DNA from: Moorella glycerini
GTDB taxonomy: Bacteria > Bacillota > DSM-521 > Neomoorellales > Neomoorellaceae
NCBI RefSeq assembly: GCF_009735625.1
Contig: NZ_CP046244.1
Coordinates: 3,112,909 to 3,176,908, forward strand
DNA: 64,000 nt
Reading direction: 5' to 3'
Part shown: positions 27,339 through 36,675 of the stretch, piece after piece
Position numbering within the stretch: position 1 is the stretch's first letter
Layout: every line of letters starts with the position of its first letter
The notes under the pieces: model-generated
Seen by the model: only the letters and a program-made list of their open reading frames with translations
Told to the model about the DNA's origin: nothing
The model's database searches: none
Position numbers and translations under genes: made by a program

Positions 27339-27881
27339 CTATTCCTTCCCGGCCGCTGCTTCATCCAGGGGCGGCAGTTCGGATAAATCCTTTAAGCCCA
27401 GGAATTCCAGGAAACGGGGAGTGGTAGCATAAAGGATGGGCCGGCCGGGAGCGTCTTTCCGGCCGGCTTCCTGGACCAGCCCGCGGCTCAGCAGGGTACT
27501 TAAAACCCCATCCACCTTGACCCCGCGGATATATTCTATTTCCGCCCGGGTAACGGGCTGGCGATAGGCAATAATGGCCAGGGTTTCCAGGGCGGCGATG
27601 GACAGGGCCGGTAACTCTGGTTGCAGGAAGGCTTCTACATAATTAGCAAACTGGGGCCGGGTGCACATCTGGTAGCCGCCGGCTACTTCCCGGATCTGCA
27701 GGCCCCGCCCCTCTTCATCATAGAGTGTTTTCAGTTCTGCAGCCAACTCAACTACATCGTCGCTACTCAACCCCAGGCAGGCGGCCAGGGTACTCACCGG
27801 CACCGGCCCCCCGGCCACAAAGAGCAGGCACTCCAGGGCTGCCCTTTTATCCTCGCTAAAAAATAAAGGCATAGGGATCAC
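27339..27881 (-). CDS. scpB: segregation and condensation protein B
   Basis: Part of the SMC-ScpAB chromosome condensation complex. 180 residues, two winged-helix domains (AALECLLFVAGGPVPVSTLAA and LSIAALETLAIIAYRQPVTRAEIEYIRGV). ATG overlaps scpA by 4 bases. Confidence 0.94.
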   Translation of the reverse strand: MIPMPLFFSEDKRAALECLLFVAGGPVPVSTLAACLGLSSDDVVELAAELKTLYDEEGRGLQIREVAGGYQMCTRPQFANYVEAFLQPELPALSIAALETLAIIAYRQPVTRAEIEYIRGVKVDGVLSTLLSRGLVQEAGRKDAPGRPILYATTPRFLEFLGLKDLSELPPLDEAAAGKE

Positions 27882-28645
27882 TCCCGAGCAGCAGCGGAAT
27901 CGCTGGCAGAAAGCCGCCTTACTATAATACTGCCGAAGGCTTCCTCCTGGGTAAGGGTTATCCGGCCCCGGCGGGCCAGTTCCAGCAGGGCCAGGAAGGT
28001 TAGCGCCACTTCCAGGCGCGTGGGCCTGGGACTTAGAAGGGAGGCCAGGGTGAGTTCCTCCTGCTGGTGCAGGTGGCGCAGGATGGTGCGTATTTGCCCC
28101 ACCAGGGTTAGGGCCGGGCGGGTAATGGTCCGGGTTTCTGGCTTGCGAGTTACAGGCTGCCTCGCCAGCACCCTGGCCAGGGCCCGGGCCAGATCCAGGG
28201 GGGTTACCCCGGCCAGGGGGTTAATACCCGCCAGGGCCCGGGCGACAGCCTCCTGGTCCAGGGGCCGGCCAAAGACAAGGGCTCCTTTAGCAGCCAGATC
28301 ACCAAGATGGGCGGCTGCCTCCCGGTAGCGGCGGTATTTTATAAGACGCTCGGCCAGGAGCCTGGCAGGATCTTCTCCCTCTCCTTCTTCTTCCTCTTCC
28401 GGCCCACTCTTAAGCGGGCGTTGCAGGAGCAACCTGGCCTTGAGGGCTAACAGTTCGGCACCCAGGACTAAAAATTCACTGGCCCAGTCCAGGTCAAGCT
28501 CCTCTACTTCATGGAGGTATTCCAGGTACTGGGCCGTCACCTCGGTCACGGGGATGGCCTGAATATCGATTTCCTGGCGTTCAATAAGGGTGAGGAGGAG
28601 ATCGAGGGGGCCCTGAAAAATATCCAGCCGTATATTGCCGATCAT
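27878..28645 (-). CDS. scpA: segregation and condensation protein A
   Basis: Kleisin subunit that bridges the SMC heads. 255 residues from ATG 28643-28645 (IRLDIFQGPLDLLLTLIE start is typical); the longer open frame to 28753 would overlap trpS and is rejected. An acidic stretch near the middle (GPEEEEEGEGEDPARLL) and a C-terminal winged helix are visible. Confidence 0.93.
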   Translation of the reverse strand: MIGNIRLDIFQGPLDLLLTLIERQEIDIQAIPVTEVTAQYLEYLHEVEELDLDWASEFLVLGAELLALKARLLLQRPLKSGPEEEEEGEGEDPARLLAERLIKYRRYREAAAHLGDLAAKGALVFGRPLDQEAVARALAGINPLAGVTPLDLARALARVLARQPVTRKPETRTITRPALTLVGQIRTILRHLHQQEELTLASLLSPRPTRLEVALTFLALLELARRGRITLTQEEAFGSIIVRRLSASDSAAARE

Positions 28646-28664
28646 ACGCCCCACCCCATTAAAG

Positions 28665-29642
28665 TTAAACTCCCATGGCCTCCCGGACCATGGCCATGGT
28701 ACGTCCTGCCGTGATCCTTGCCTTCGCGGCCCCGGCCGCCAGAATTTCCTCAACTAATTCCGGCCGTGCTGCCCACCTGGCCCGCCGCTCCCGGACCGGC
28801 TCCAGGACGGCGTTTATTTTCTCTGCCAGGCGTTTCTTGCAGGGGACACAGCCGATACGGCCGCCCCGGCAGTTGACCCGTGTCTCTTCAACTTCTTCTC
28901 CATTATAGATCTCGTGGTAGGTGTGGACCAGGCATACTTCCGGGTGCCCGGGATCGGTCTTGTGAATCCGCGCCGGGTCGGTGATCATCAGCCGCACCCT
29001 TTCCCAAACCTCTTCCGGTGAAGCTGACATAGGAATGTCGTTGTGGTAGCTTTTACTCATCTTGCGCCCGTCAATACCGGGTACCATGGCCACTTTAGCC
29101 AGCAGGGCCTGGGGTTCGGGGAAAAGTAGAGTTTTGTAGAGGTGATTAAACCGGCGCGCCACTTCCCGGCAGAATTCCAGGTGGGGCAGCTGGTCCTCGC
29201 CCACCGGCACGGCGTCGGCCAGGTAGATAAGGATATCAGCGGCCATCAGGAGGGGATAGCCCAGGAAACCATAGGTCGACACGTCCTTACCCTCTTTGCC
29301 CAGCTGCTGGATCTGGTCCTTGTAGGTGGGGACGCGTTCCAGCCAGGACAGGGGGGTGAACATGGAAAAGAGCAGGTGGAGCTCCGCATGCTCCTTGACA
29401 TGGGACTGGACGAAGATGGTGCTGCGCTCGGGGTCTAAGCCGGCGCCCAGCCAGTCAAGAAGCATGGCCCGGATATTCTCCTGGAGCTCTGCGGTATTGT
29501 CGTAACCTGTGGTCAGGGCGTGCCAGTCGGAAATAAAGTAAAAGCACTCGTTTTCTTCCTGCAGGCGCACCCAGTTTTCCAGCACGCTCAAATGACCAAT
29601 ATGCAGCCGCCCTGTGGGGCGCATGCCGCTCAAAATACGCAT
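28665..29642 (-). CDS. trpS: tryptophanyl-tRNA synthetase
   Basis: Class I synthetase charging tRNA-Trp. 325 residues: HIGH-type motif RLHIGHL near the N-terminus and KMSKS (GRKMSKSYHN) near residue 200. ATG at 29642, 11 bases after AGGAG, is preferred to a GTG immediately behind the Shine-Dalgarno. No T-box leader is visible upstream. It lies just ahead of scpA. Confidence 0.95.
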   Translation of the reverse strand: MRILSGMRPTGRLHIGHLSVLENWVRLQEENECFYFISDWHALTTGYDNTAELQENIRAMLLDWLGAGLDPERSTIFVQSHVKEHAELHLLFSMFTPLSWLERVPTYKDQIQQLGKEGKDVSTYGFLGYPLLMAADILIYLADAVPVGEDQLPHLEFCREVARRFNHLYKTLLFPEPQALLAKVAMVPGIDGRKMSKSYHNDIPMSASPEEVWERVRLMITDPARIHKTDPGHPEVCLVHTYHEIYNGEEVEETRVNCRGGRIGCVPCKKRLAEKINAVLEPVRERRARWAARPELVEEILAAGAAKARITAGRTMAMVREAMGV

Positions 29643-29662
29643 TCTATGAAACACTCCTCTAC

Positions 29663-30292
29663 TTATACAAATGCCAGGCCGCTGGCCGTAATAATCAGGT
29701 TGAGTACCAGGGTCACCAGGGGACCCATGATGCGGCCGATAATGCCGGTGGCAATCAGGAGCAGTAAAAGCAAGGTGCCGTAGCTTTCTAACTGGTAAAC
29801 TGCCGCCGCCCCTTCCGGGGGTAAAATGCCAGCCAGGACGCGGGAGCCGTCCAGGGGCGGCACCGGGATGAGGTTAAAGACGGCCAGCACCACGTTATAG
29901 CCCACCAGCAGGTTTAAAAAAGTAGCCAGCCAGTAGCCGCCGATAGCAAAGCGGAGAAATAGCTGCAGGACAACTGCCGCCAGGTAAGCCAGCACCAGGT
30001 TCATGGCCGGACCGGCCAGACCCACCAGCATCATCCCCTTGCGCCGGTCCATCTGGAAGTAATAGGGGTTGATCTGCACCGGTTTGGCCCAGCCAAAACC
30101 GGCCACAACAAGGAGCAGGGTTCCCAGGATGTCCAGGTGGGCCAGGGGGTTTAAGGTTAAGCGGCCCTGGTTCCTGGCCGTCGGGTCGCCCAGCAGGTAA
30201 GCCATCTTGCCATGGGCATATTCATGGAAGGTCAGGGCGATTAAAATAGCCGGGATGCCTAAGACCAGCTGAGGTAAACTTTGCAGGTGCAT
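29663..30292 (-). CDS. site-2 protease family (M50) membrane metalloprotease
   Basis: 209 residues with about five hydrophobic segments, Zn2+ site HEYAH (about 24-28) and NLIPVPPLDGSRVL supplying the third ligand Asp. Short members like this (YwhC/Rip3-like) lack PDZ domains; the substrate is unknown. The order with trpS, scpA and scpB is conserved in related clostridia. Confidence 0.9.
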   Translation of the reverse strand: MHLQSLPQLVLGIPAILIALTFHEYAHGKMAYLLGDPTARNQGRLTLNPLAHLDILGTLLLVVAGFGWAKPVQINPYYFQMDRRKGMMLVGLAGPAMNLVLAYLAAVVLQLFLRFAIGGYWLATFLNLLVGYNVVLAVFNLIPVPPLDGSRVLAGILPPEGAAAVYQLESYGTLLLLLLIATGIIGRIMGPLVTLVLNLIITASGLAFV

Positions 30293-30308
30293 GGCTGTCT
30301 CCTTTCCC

Positions 30309-31373
30309 TCAGGGTAATACCCGGGCCGGGAGCCGGCTCCAGCCCGCCACGGCCAGGATAAAGATCAGGGCTTCCGGGGCCATACCGGGGCCGGCCGGCA
30401 GGCATTCCGGCAGGGACCCTCGCGCCAAGCAGGGAGCCAGTTCCGGTAACAAATCCCTGGCGGCATAAATCAGGTTACGCTTTTTGCGGCCGAAGTTTAC
30501 GCTATCCAGGACCTCTGCCAGGGCTGTTGCCCTTAATTTTACCGTGGCGATTAAAAAATAAACCAGGCTGGCCTCCAGGGGTCGCTGGCCCCGCCACTTC
30601 CACTGGCAGAGTAGTTTTTCCGCCCGCCGGCCGGCGGCCACATCGGGCAATCCGGCCCCCGGTAGACCCTGCCAGCCCAGGTCAATTAAACTTTCCCAGG
30701 CTGCTACCGGCCGCCGCTCTTTAAGCAGAAGGATAAATTCCTGCCAGAGGCGTTTCGGTTCCAGCAGGTCCAGGTAACCTCCTGCCAGGGCCTGCCTTAC
30801 TAAAGAGCAGGTCTCTTCTTCCCAGATAAATTTCAAGCGGGTGGCGAAACGCACCCCCCTTAAAAGGCGGGTCGGGTCATCACGAAAGCTGTTCCGGTGC
30901 AACACCCGCAAGGTTTGCCGGGCCAGGTCTTCCCGCCCGCCAAAGGGATCGAGGATTTCACCCAGGTCCCTGGCCATTAAGGGCAGGGCCATAGCATTGA
31001 CGCTAAAATCCCGCCGCGCCAGGTCAGCTTCAAGGGTGGCGGGCTCCACTTCGGGCAGGGCCCCGGGCCGGGGATAATATTCCTGCCGGGTGGTGACTAC
31101 GTCCACCCGTTCGCCGCCCCAGTAGACGGTAGCCGTCAGGAAGCGATCGTGAAAAGCCAGGCGCCCACCCAGCTGCCGGGCCAGTTCCCGGGCAAAGAGG
31201 AGGCCATCGCCCTCCACCGCCAGATCCAGGTCGACCTCGGGCCGGCCCAGGAGCAGATCCCGGACCGTCCCGCCTACCAGGTAAACCCGCTGGCCTTTAA
31301 CGGGCGCTATTTTCCTGGCCTGGGCCAGGATGCGTAGCTGGTTGCGACGGAAGAGTTTCTGGTAAGGGATCAT
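30309..31373 (-). CDS. tRNA nucleotidyltransferase/poly(A) polymerase family protein
   Basis: 354 residues. Class II nucleotidyltransferase head: YLVGGTVRDLLLGR (about 30-43), then DLDLAVEGD with the catalytic Asp pair, and RRDFSVNAMAL. The C-terminal part is shorter and less like a full CCA-adding enzyme. May be CCA-adding, A-adding or CC-adding; the specificity cannot be told by eye. Confidence 0.87.
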   Translation of the reverse strand: MIPYQKLFRRNQLRILAQARKIAPVKGQRVYLVGGTVRDLLLGRPEVDLDLAVEGDGLLFARELARQLGGRLAFHDRFLTATVYWGGERVDVVTTRQEYYPRPGALPEVEPATLEADLARRDFSVNAMALPLMARDLGEILDPFGGREDLARQTLRVLHRNSFRDDPTRLLRGVRFATRLKFIWEEETCSLVRQALAGGYLDLLEPKRLWQEFILLLKERRPVAAWESLIDLGWQGLPGAGLPDVAAGRRAEKLLCQWKWRGQRPLEASLVYFLIATVKLRATALAEVLDSVNFGRKKRNLIYAARDLLPELAPCLARGSLPECLPAGPGMAPEALIFILAVAGWSRLPARVLP

Positions 31374-31388
31374 AGGTTGCCAGGTAAT

Positions 31389-32711
31389 TTACCTGGTACA
31401 AACCAGCCGGGCCGGGACGACATCATTGCGCAGCAGGTCATTGTAATCTTCCCGTTTTAAAATCAGGTCGGCGTTTCCTTCCCGGACCAGGACGGCTGCC
31501 GGCCGGCCCAGGCGGTTATAATTGCTGGCCATGGTGTAGCCATAGGCGCCGGTACAGGAAATGACCAGGATATCGCCGGCCTCCACCCGGGGAAGGTCCG
31601 CCTCCCAGATGAGCATATCGCCGGATTCGCAGCATTTACCGGTAATGGCTACCGTCTCTGCCGCCGGCAGATTGGCTTTATTGGCCAGGATGGCTTCGTA
31701 ATTAGCCCCGTAAAGGGCGGGGCGAATGTTATCGGCCATGCCGCCATCGACGGCCACATACTTGCGCACCCCGGGAATTTCTTTAACGGTACCCACGGTA
31801 TAGGCAGTGCTGCCCGCCGGCCCGATAATGGCGCGGCCCGGCTCAACGATTACAAGGGGTTGAGGCAGGTTTAAGGCCCGGGCTTCCTCCCTGACCCGGG
31901 CAAGGATCGTTTCCGCATAGGCACTAACCGGCCGGGGATGATCCTCAGCAGTATAATATATGCCAAAACCGCCTCCCAGATCAAGCTCGGAGGTAAGCAA
32001 TCCCGTCGCTTCTTTAATGGCGGCGGCCAGCTCCAGCATGACGGCAACCGCCTGGCTGTAGGGTTCCAGCTCAAAGATCTGGGAACCAATGTGGCAGTGT
32101 AAACCCTTGAACTCAATACCTGGCAAATCCTTGACCCGCCTGGCGGCCTCCAGGGCCTGGCCATTGGGCAGGGTAAAGCCGAACTTGGAATCAATCTGGC
32201 CGGTACGGATATAATCATGGGTATGGGCTTCAATCCCCGGTGTCACTCTTAAAATTATCCGGGCCACCTGGCCCCGTTCCGTGCTCAAGCGGCTTAAAAG
32301 CTCCAGTTCGGCAAAATTATCAACTACAAACCGCCCTATCCCGGCCTCCAGGGCCTGGCAAAGTTCAGCATAGCTTTTATTGTTGCCGTGGAAGTAAATG
32401 TTTTCTACCGGAAAACCGGCCGCCAGGGCCGTATAAAGTTCGCCTCCGGAAACAACATCCAGCCCCAGCCCCTCACTGGCGATAATCCGGCACATGGCGG
32501 TAGTCAAAAATGCCTTGCCGGCGTAGATAACCCTGGCCAGGCCTTCTTTCACGCCAAAGGCCCGGTAAAACTCCCGGCAGTTGTTACGGATACACTCTTC
32601 GTCAAAGATATAAAGGGGCGTGCCGAATTCCCGGGCGAGTTCGACAACATCGCAGCCCCCGATGGTAAGACGGCCTTGCGCATTTACCTGCATGGTACCC
32701 TGCAAGTGCAT
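31389..32711 (-). CDS. lysA: diaminopimelate decarboxylase
   Basis: Last step of lysine synthesis; PLP enzyme of the alanine racemase/ODC fold. 440 residues with VIYAGKAFLTTAM (PLP Lys), HCHIGSQIFE, DLGGGFGIYY and GKCCESGDML (active-site Cys). Single gene on the minus strand. Confidence 0.95.
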   Translation of the reverse strand: MHLQGTMQVNAQGRLTIGGCDVVELAREFGTPLYIFDEECIRNNCREFYRAFGVKEGLARVIYAGKAFLTTAMCRIIASEGLGLDVVSGGELYTALAAGFPVENIYFHGNNKSYAELCQALEAGIGRFVVDNFAELELLSRLSTERGQVARIILRVTPGIEAHTHDYIRTGQIDSKFGFTLPNGQALEAARRVKDLPGIEFKGLHCHIGSQIFELEPYSQAVAVMLELAAAIKEATGLLTSELDLGGGFGIYYTAEDHPRPVSAYAETILARVREEARALNLPQPLVIVEPGRAIIGPAGSTAYTVGTVKEIPGVRKYVAVDGGMADNIRPALYGANYEAILANKANLPAAETVAITGKCCESGDMLIWEADLPRVEAGDILVISCTGAYGYTMASNYNRLGRPAAVLVREGNADLILKREDYNDLLRNDVVPARLVCTR

Positions 32712-32776
32712 TAAAACCGGTTACTCCTTTCACCCAATATACTCTCATTTTAACCGAGGCTGCCTGCTATGTCTAG

Positions 32777-32805
32777 AAAAATTAAGGGAACCCCCGCCGG
32801 TTCCC
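32777..32805 (-). terminator. terminator after the GT4 gene
   Basis: GGGAAC/GTTCCC stem with GC-rich loop followed on the minus strand by TTAATTTTT. Confidence 0.75.
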
Positions 32806-32873
32806 TCGCAGGCACAACCAATCATGTAAAATACTGTATTTGTGCTAAATACTGGTTTTTATTGCCTATTGCC

Positions 32874-34064
32874 CTAACTGGCCCGGGGCAGGGCCAGCAA
32901 CTGGCTGTATACCGCCAGGGTGTTGCGGGCCATGACGGCCGTGGTAAAGTTTTCTTCCGCCAGGCGGCGGCCGTTCTGGCCCATGACCGTGCCTGCCTCC
33001 GGATTCCGCAGCAGGAAGGTTGTATAGCGGGCCAGTTCCTGGTAGTTGCCCATGGAGACTAAAAAGCCGTTATAACCGGGACGGATTATTTCCGGCATAC
33101 CGCCGGCCCGGCTGACGATAATGGGCCTGGCCGTGGCCATGGCTTCCAGCATTACCAGGCCGAAGGGCTCCTGGAAAGACGACGGGTAAAGGCAAACCTC
33201 GGCTGCTTTATACACCGCCGGGATTTCCTGCCAGGGGAAAAAGCGGATAAAGACATTCTTGTCCAGGTCCAGGCTGGCAATGAGATCCTGGAGCCAGGCT
33301 ACTTCCGCCGGTTGTTTCTGACCCCAGTCGACGGTATTGGTAGTACCGGCCAGAATCAGTAAAACGTCGGGAATTTCCCGGCGGATAAGATCAAGGGCGC
33401 GGATACTGACGTCACAGCCCTTGGCCCGGCTCATGCGGGCAGGATGGAAAATAAGCCGCCGGTCCCGCCATGCCGGATAGGTGGCATAGATGGCCTGGAT
33501 GTCCACCGGGGACGGCGGCCGGAAGGTGGTCGTGTCGGTGCCGTGGTAAACTACCGTCACTCGCCCCGGGGGATAGCCATTTACTATCAGTTCCTGGCGT
33601 ATGTAATGGCTGACGGCTATAACCTGGTCCCAGCCTTGCGCCAGGGTATTCATCCTTGCCCACAGTTCGTCTTCCCAGACGTTATGGGCCGTGAGGACGA
33701 GGGGCCAGCCGTGGCGGTGGCAGATTTCCTGGAGGCTGGCAGCATGGACAAAGCTAAAGTAATGGAAGTTATGGGCGTGAACAATGTCGGGCCTGCATTC
33801 CAGTAAAAATTTTTCCAGCAGCTGCTTGATTTCTTGCGCCCTGGCTTCAATGGTTTCAGGGGTGAGAGAATTTAGATCAAGTAAAGGTGAACGTTTAATA
33901 GTTACTCCCCGCCAGCTTTCTCTCGCCGGCGTGCCGGGGGCTGTGGCCGTCAGGAGGCTTACCTGGTGCCCCTGTTGGACCAGGTAAGGGCACAAGAGGG
34001 CCAGGTGGGATTCCACGCCCCCGATGATCGGTGGAAAAGCCCAGTGTAACATGGCAATGCGCAT
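32874..34064 (-). CDS. GT4-family glycosyltransferase
   Basis: 396 residues of GT-B fold: N-terminal acceptor domain with GGVESHLALLCPYL, C-terminal donor domain with the EX7E motif EPFGLVMLEAMATARPII and the conserved HPARMSRAKG. Retaining enzyme using a nucleotide sugar. The acceptor is unknown; glycogen/glucan or trehalose-type glucosylation is suggested only by the neighbours, a debranching-type enzyme and otsAB. Confidence 0.85.
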   Translation of the reverse strand: MRIAMLHWAFPPIIGGVESHLALLCPYLVQQGHQVSLLTATAPGTPARESWRGVTIKRSPLLDLNSLTPETIEARAQEIKQLLEKFLLECRPDIVHAHNFHYFSFVHAASLQEICHRHGWPLVLTAHNVWEDELWARMNTLAQGWDQVIAVSHYIRQELIVNGYPPGRVTVVYHGTDTTTFRPPSPVDIQAIYATYPAWRDRRLIFHPARMSRAKGCDVSIRALDLIRREIPDVLLILAGTTNTVDWGQKQPAEVAWLQDLIASLDLDKNVFIRFFPWQEIPAVYKAAEVCLYPSSFQEPFGLVMLEAMATARPIIVSRAGGMPEIIRPGYNGFLVSMGNYQELARYTTFLLRNPEAGTVMGQNGRRLAEENFTTAVMARNTLAVYSQLLALPRAS

Positions 34065-34150
34065 ATTACATCAGCCTCCCATTGTTAAGAAAAATTACCA
34101 GCTTTATTTTATATAATGTCCCTGCTGAAAGTCAATAAAGGGCAAAACCT

Positions 34151-36313
34151 TCAGGCTTCAATGATGACTTTAATAGCACCCTCTTTCTTCAAAACATGGG
34201 CAAAAATTCGCCCCTCCTTTTCTTCAAAAGCCAGATCAAGACGGCTACCGGCCACAGCCAGATTCTTGACTTCCACCCTCCTGGTGCCGGGTATTAATAT
34301 GGGCCGGGATATATAAAGGGTACTATCCCGTAACTCAATGCCCAGCAGATGCTGGAGGAAGGCAAACAGGCTGCCTACCGCCCAGGCCTGGGGGTCACAG
34401 GCCACAGGGTAACGCACCGGCCCGCTCAGGCCCCGGCGGGTAAAGCCGCAAAACAATTCCGGCCAGCGACGGTAATTAAAATAAGAACTGGCGGCGAAAA
34501 GGCCGCCGGCCAGCCGTGATAACTCCTCCAGGCATTGATAGCGGCGCAGGCCGGCAGCTATAATCGCATTATCATGGGGCCAGACGGAACCGTTATGGTA
34601 GCTCATGGGGTTATAGGCCTTTTCCTTTTTGCTCATGGTGCGAATACCCCAGCCGGAATAAAAGTCCCCGGCCAGCAGGCGCCGGGCCACCCTCCGGGCC
34701 CGCTCTGGTTCCAGGATACCGGTAAAGAGGGCGTGGCCGCCGTTGGAGACCAGGGTGGTAAAGGGCCTTTTTTTACCATCCAGGGCAAAAATCAAGTAGC
34801 CCTCTTCTTCCAGCCAGAAATCCCGGTTGAAGCGCATTTTTAACCTACTGGCCCGCGACTTCAGTTCAGTCGCCGTCATTTTGTCCCCCAGGACCGTTAA
34901 TAAATGGGCGGCTTCCAGGAGGGCCAGGTAGTAGTAAGCCTGGACTTCTACCAGGGCCACAGGGCCTTCAGGGATGCGCCCTTCCCGGTCGACTACGGCA
35001 TCCCAGGAATCCTTCCACCCCTGGTTGGTCAGGCCCGCTGGCGATTCCCGCTGGTATTCCAGGTACCCGTCACCATCTAAATCACCGTAACGCAGGCACC
35101 AGTGCAGGCAGCGCCGTAAAGGGGTGGCCATTTCCTGTAACAGGTCCTGATCTAAAGTCCACCTGTAGGCGGCAGCAAGGAGGATAATAAACCACAGGGT
35201 GGCATCTATGGAACCATAATAGGGGCTGTGGGGTACTTCCCGGCAGCGGGTCATCTCGCCCCGCCGCAATTCATGGAGGATTTTTCCCGGCCTTTCTTCC
35301 CGCCATTTGTCCACCTGCTTCCCCTGGAAGCGGGCCAGGAAACGCAGGGTATGGCGGGCCAGGTCGGGGTTTAAGATAAGGGCCTGCCAGGAAGTAATGA
35401 GAGAATCCCGGCCAAAAGGAGCGGTATACCACGGTATCCCGGCCGCAATAATTTTCCCCTCCCCGGGATAATCAATTTCCAGGGCCTTCAGATCGGTAAT
35501 GGCCGTGCGGAACATATCATTAATAAAATTGTTATCCGTCCAGATCTGGGTGGATTCCTTTTGCCACTGGTGGTAGGAGCCGGCCAGTTCTATGGTGGCC
35601 GCTGAAAAAAGGTCGCTGATATGCGTGGCCGGGGACAGGTTTTGCCCGTCGGGTTCAATCTTTAAGTGCAGGTAAATCTTTTTCTGGGGTGGCAGGGTAA
35701 GGTCATAGGAAACTTCGGCCCGCCCTGGCCGGGCTACAATACCGGCCGGTGCCGGTGCAAAGGTAATATGGGTGGTCCGGATCACGTTGTCCAGACCCTG
35801 GTAAGCGAGGATTAACCCCTGGGGGTGAACCTCTGTTGGCAACAACTCTCCCCGGCGCTTGCGCTGGCTGCCGCGAACCTCAAAAACATCCCGGAAATCA
35901 GCACCGATGGTAAAATGAAGGTTTAAATTTACGGGGAAAGGATTAAAATTGATCAAGCGCAAGCGTTGATAGAGGGCCCCTTTAATCAGCCGCAAAAGGC
36001 GGAGGTGGATGGTCTGGGCGGGTACTACTTTGCCATCAGGTAAGGCAAAAACAGGATTGGTTAATTCAATCTGGGCAAAATGGCTGTCGCGCACAGAGGA
36101 GGAAAGAAAAACAGGTCGCCGCCCGCCGGTACGGAGTTCCAGGCAGTTTAAGTAACGGGTATCATTATAATACAGGCCCAGGCTGCCGTTATCCTGGTCA
36201 ATAATTGAACCATCCGGCAGGGAGATAGCGAAAATACTCCCCTCTTTAAGTACCTCTGTTTGGGGTTCAAAAACGCAGGGATTATTACGCAAATCCAGCT
36301 GTGTTTCCAGCAT
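34151..36313 (-). CDS. glycogen debranching-type enzyme (amylo-alpha-1,6-glucosidase family)
   Basis: 720 residues. An N-terminal beta-rich domain (SIFAISLPDGSI... LYYNDTRYLNCLEL) precedes an (alpha/alpha)6 barrel of GDE type with GIPWYTAPFGRDSLITSW, YYGSIDATLWFI, KDSWDAVV and NPMSYHNGSVWPHDNAII. Hydrolyses alpha-glucosidic bonds, probably of glycogen-like or compatible-solute oligosaccharides. Divergent from otsA across a leader region, so it may belong to the same metabolic unit. Confidence 0.87.
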   Translation of the reverse strand: MLETQLDLRNNPCVFEPQTEVLKEGSIFAISLPDGSIIDQDNGSLGLYYNDTRYLNCLELRTGGRRPVFLSSSVRDSHFAQIELTNPVFALPDGKVVPAQTIHLRLLRLIKGALYQRLRLINFNPFPVNLNLHFTIGADFRDVFEVRGSQRKRRGELLPTEVHPQGLILAYQGLDNVIRTTHITFAPAPAGIVARPGRAEVSYDLTLPPQKKIYLHLKIEPDGQNLSPATHISDLFSAATIELAGSYHQWQKESTQIWTDNNFINDMFRTAITDLKALEIDYPGEGKIIAAGIPWYTAPFGRDSLITSWQALILNPDLARHTLRFLARFQGKQVDKWREERPGKILHELRRGEMTRCREVPHSPYYGSIDATLWFIILLAAAYRWTLDQDLLQEMATPLRRCLHWCLRYGDLDGDGYLEYQRESPAGLTNQGWKDSWDAVVDREGRIPEGPVALVEVQAYYYLALLEAAHLLTVLGDKMTATELKSRASRLKMRFNRDFWLEEEGYLIFALDGKKRPFTTLVSNGGHALFTGILEPERARRVARRLLAGDFYSGWGIRTMSKKEKAYNPMSYHNGSVWPHDNAIIAAGLRRYQCLEELSRLAGGLFAASSYFNYRRWPELFCGFTRRGLSGPVRYPVACDPQAWAVGSLFAFLQHLLGIELRDSTLYISRPILIPGTRRVEVKNLAVAGSRLDLAFEEKEGRIFAHVLKKEGAIKVIIEA

Positions 36314-36392
36314 ATCCCGCCCTCCAGCTTTTTTTCGTAAGAATTCGGCAGGTGCCCTGGCATATCCTTCCTAAAATAAAAGGACTTAATAT

Positions 36393-36420
36393 TTGCATTT
36401 CGTTACCAGTATGATATAAT
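36393..36420 (+). promoter_or_regulatory. promoter of the second c-di-AMP riboswitch/otsA operon
   Basis: TTGCAT at 36393-36398, 16-base spacer, perfect TATAAT at 36415-36420. Confidence 0.7.
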
Positions 36421-36431
36421 AATTTTGTATA

Positions 36432-36590
36432 ACCTGGAACGCTGAATTGCGGTGCGCAGCCGTAAGCGGGGGACCCACTTTTGCCGGGGTGAATCTCGCC
36501 GGTTAATTCCGGCGAGTAGGGCTAACCTTCAGCCCGAATCCGTCAGCTAACTTCGTAAGCGTGGAAGGGGATATGTGACGGTACTTTCAT
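36432..36590 (+). ncRNA. ydaO-yuaA (cyclic-di-AMP) riboswitch upstream of otsA
   Basis: Matches the class consensus more closely than the first copy: GTAAGCGGGGGACCC near 36462, GCCGGGGTGAATC near 36485, GAGTAGGGC...GCCCGAATCCGTCAGCTAAC near 36512-36550, then TTCGTAAGCGTGG. It is followed directly by a terminator. This places trehalose synthesis under c-di-AMP control, in line with the osmolyte role of the signal. Confidence 0.94.
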
Positions 36591-36625
36591 ACCCCGGTCC
36601 CCCGGGGTTTAATTTTATTTTAAAG
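36591..36625 (+). terminator. expression-platform terminator of the otsA riboswitch
   Basis: ACCCCGG/CCGGGGT stem followed by TTAATTTTATTTT, between the aptamer and the otsA ribosome-binding site. Confidence 0.8.
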
Positions 36626-36675
36626 GAGTGAAGTAAATCCCGGCAACAGGCACAGGCTAAAAGGAGGTATGCTAA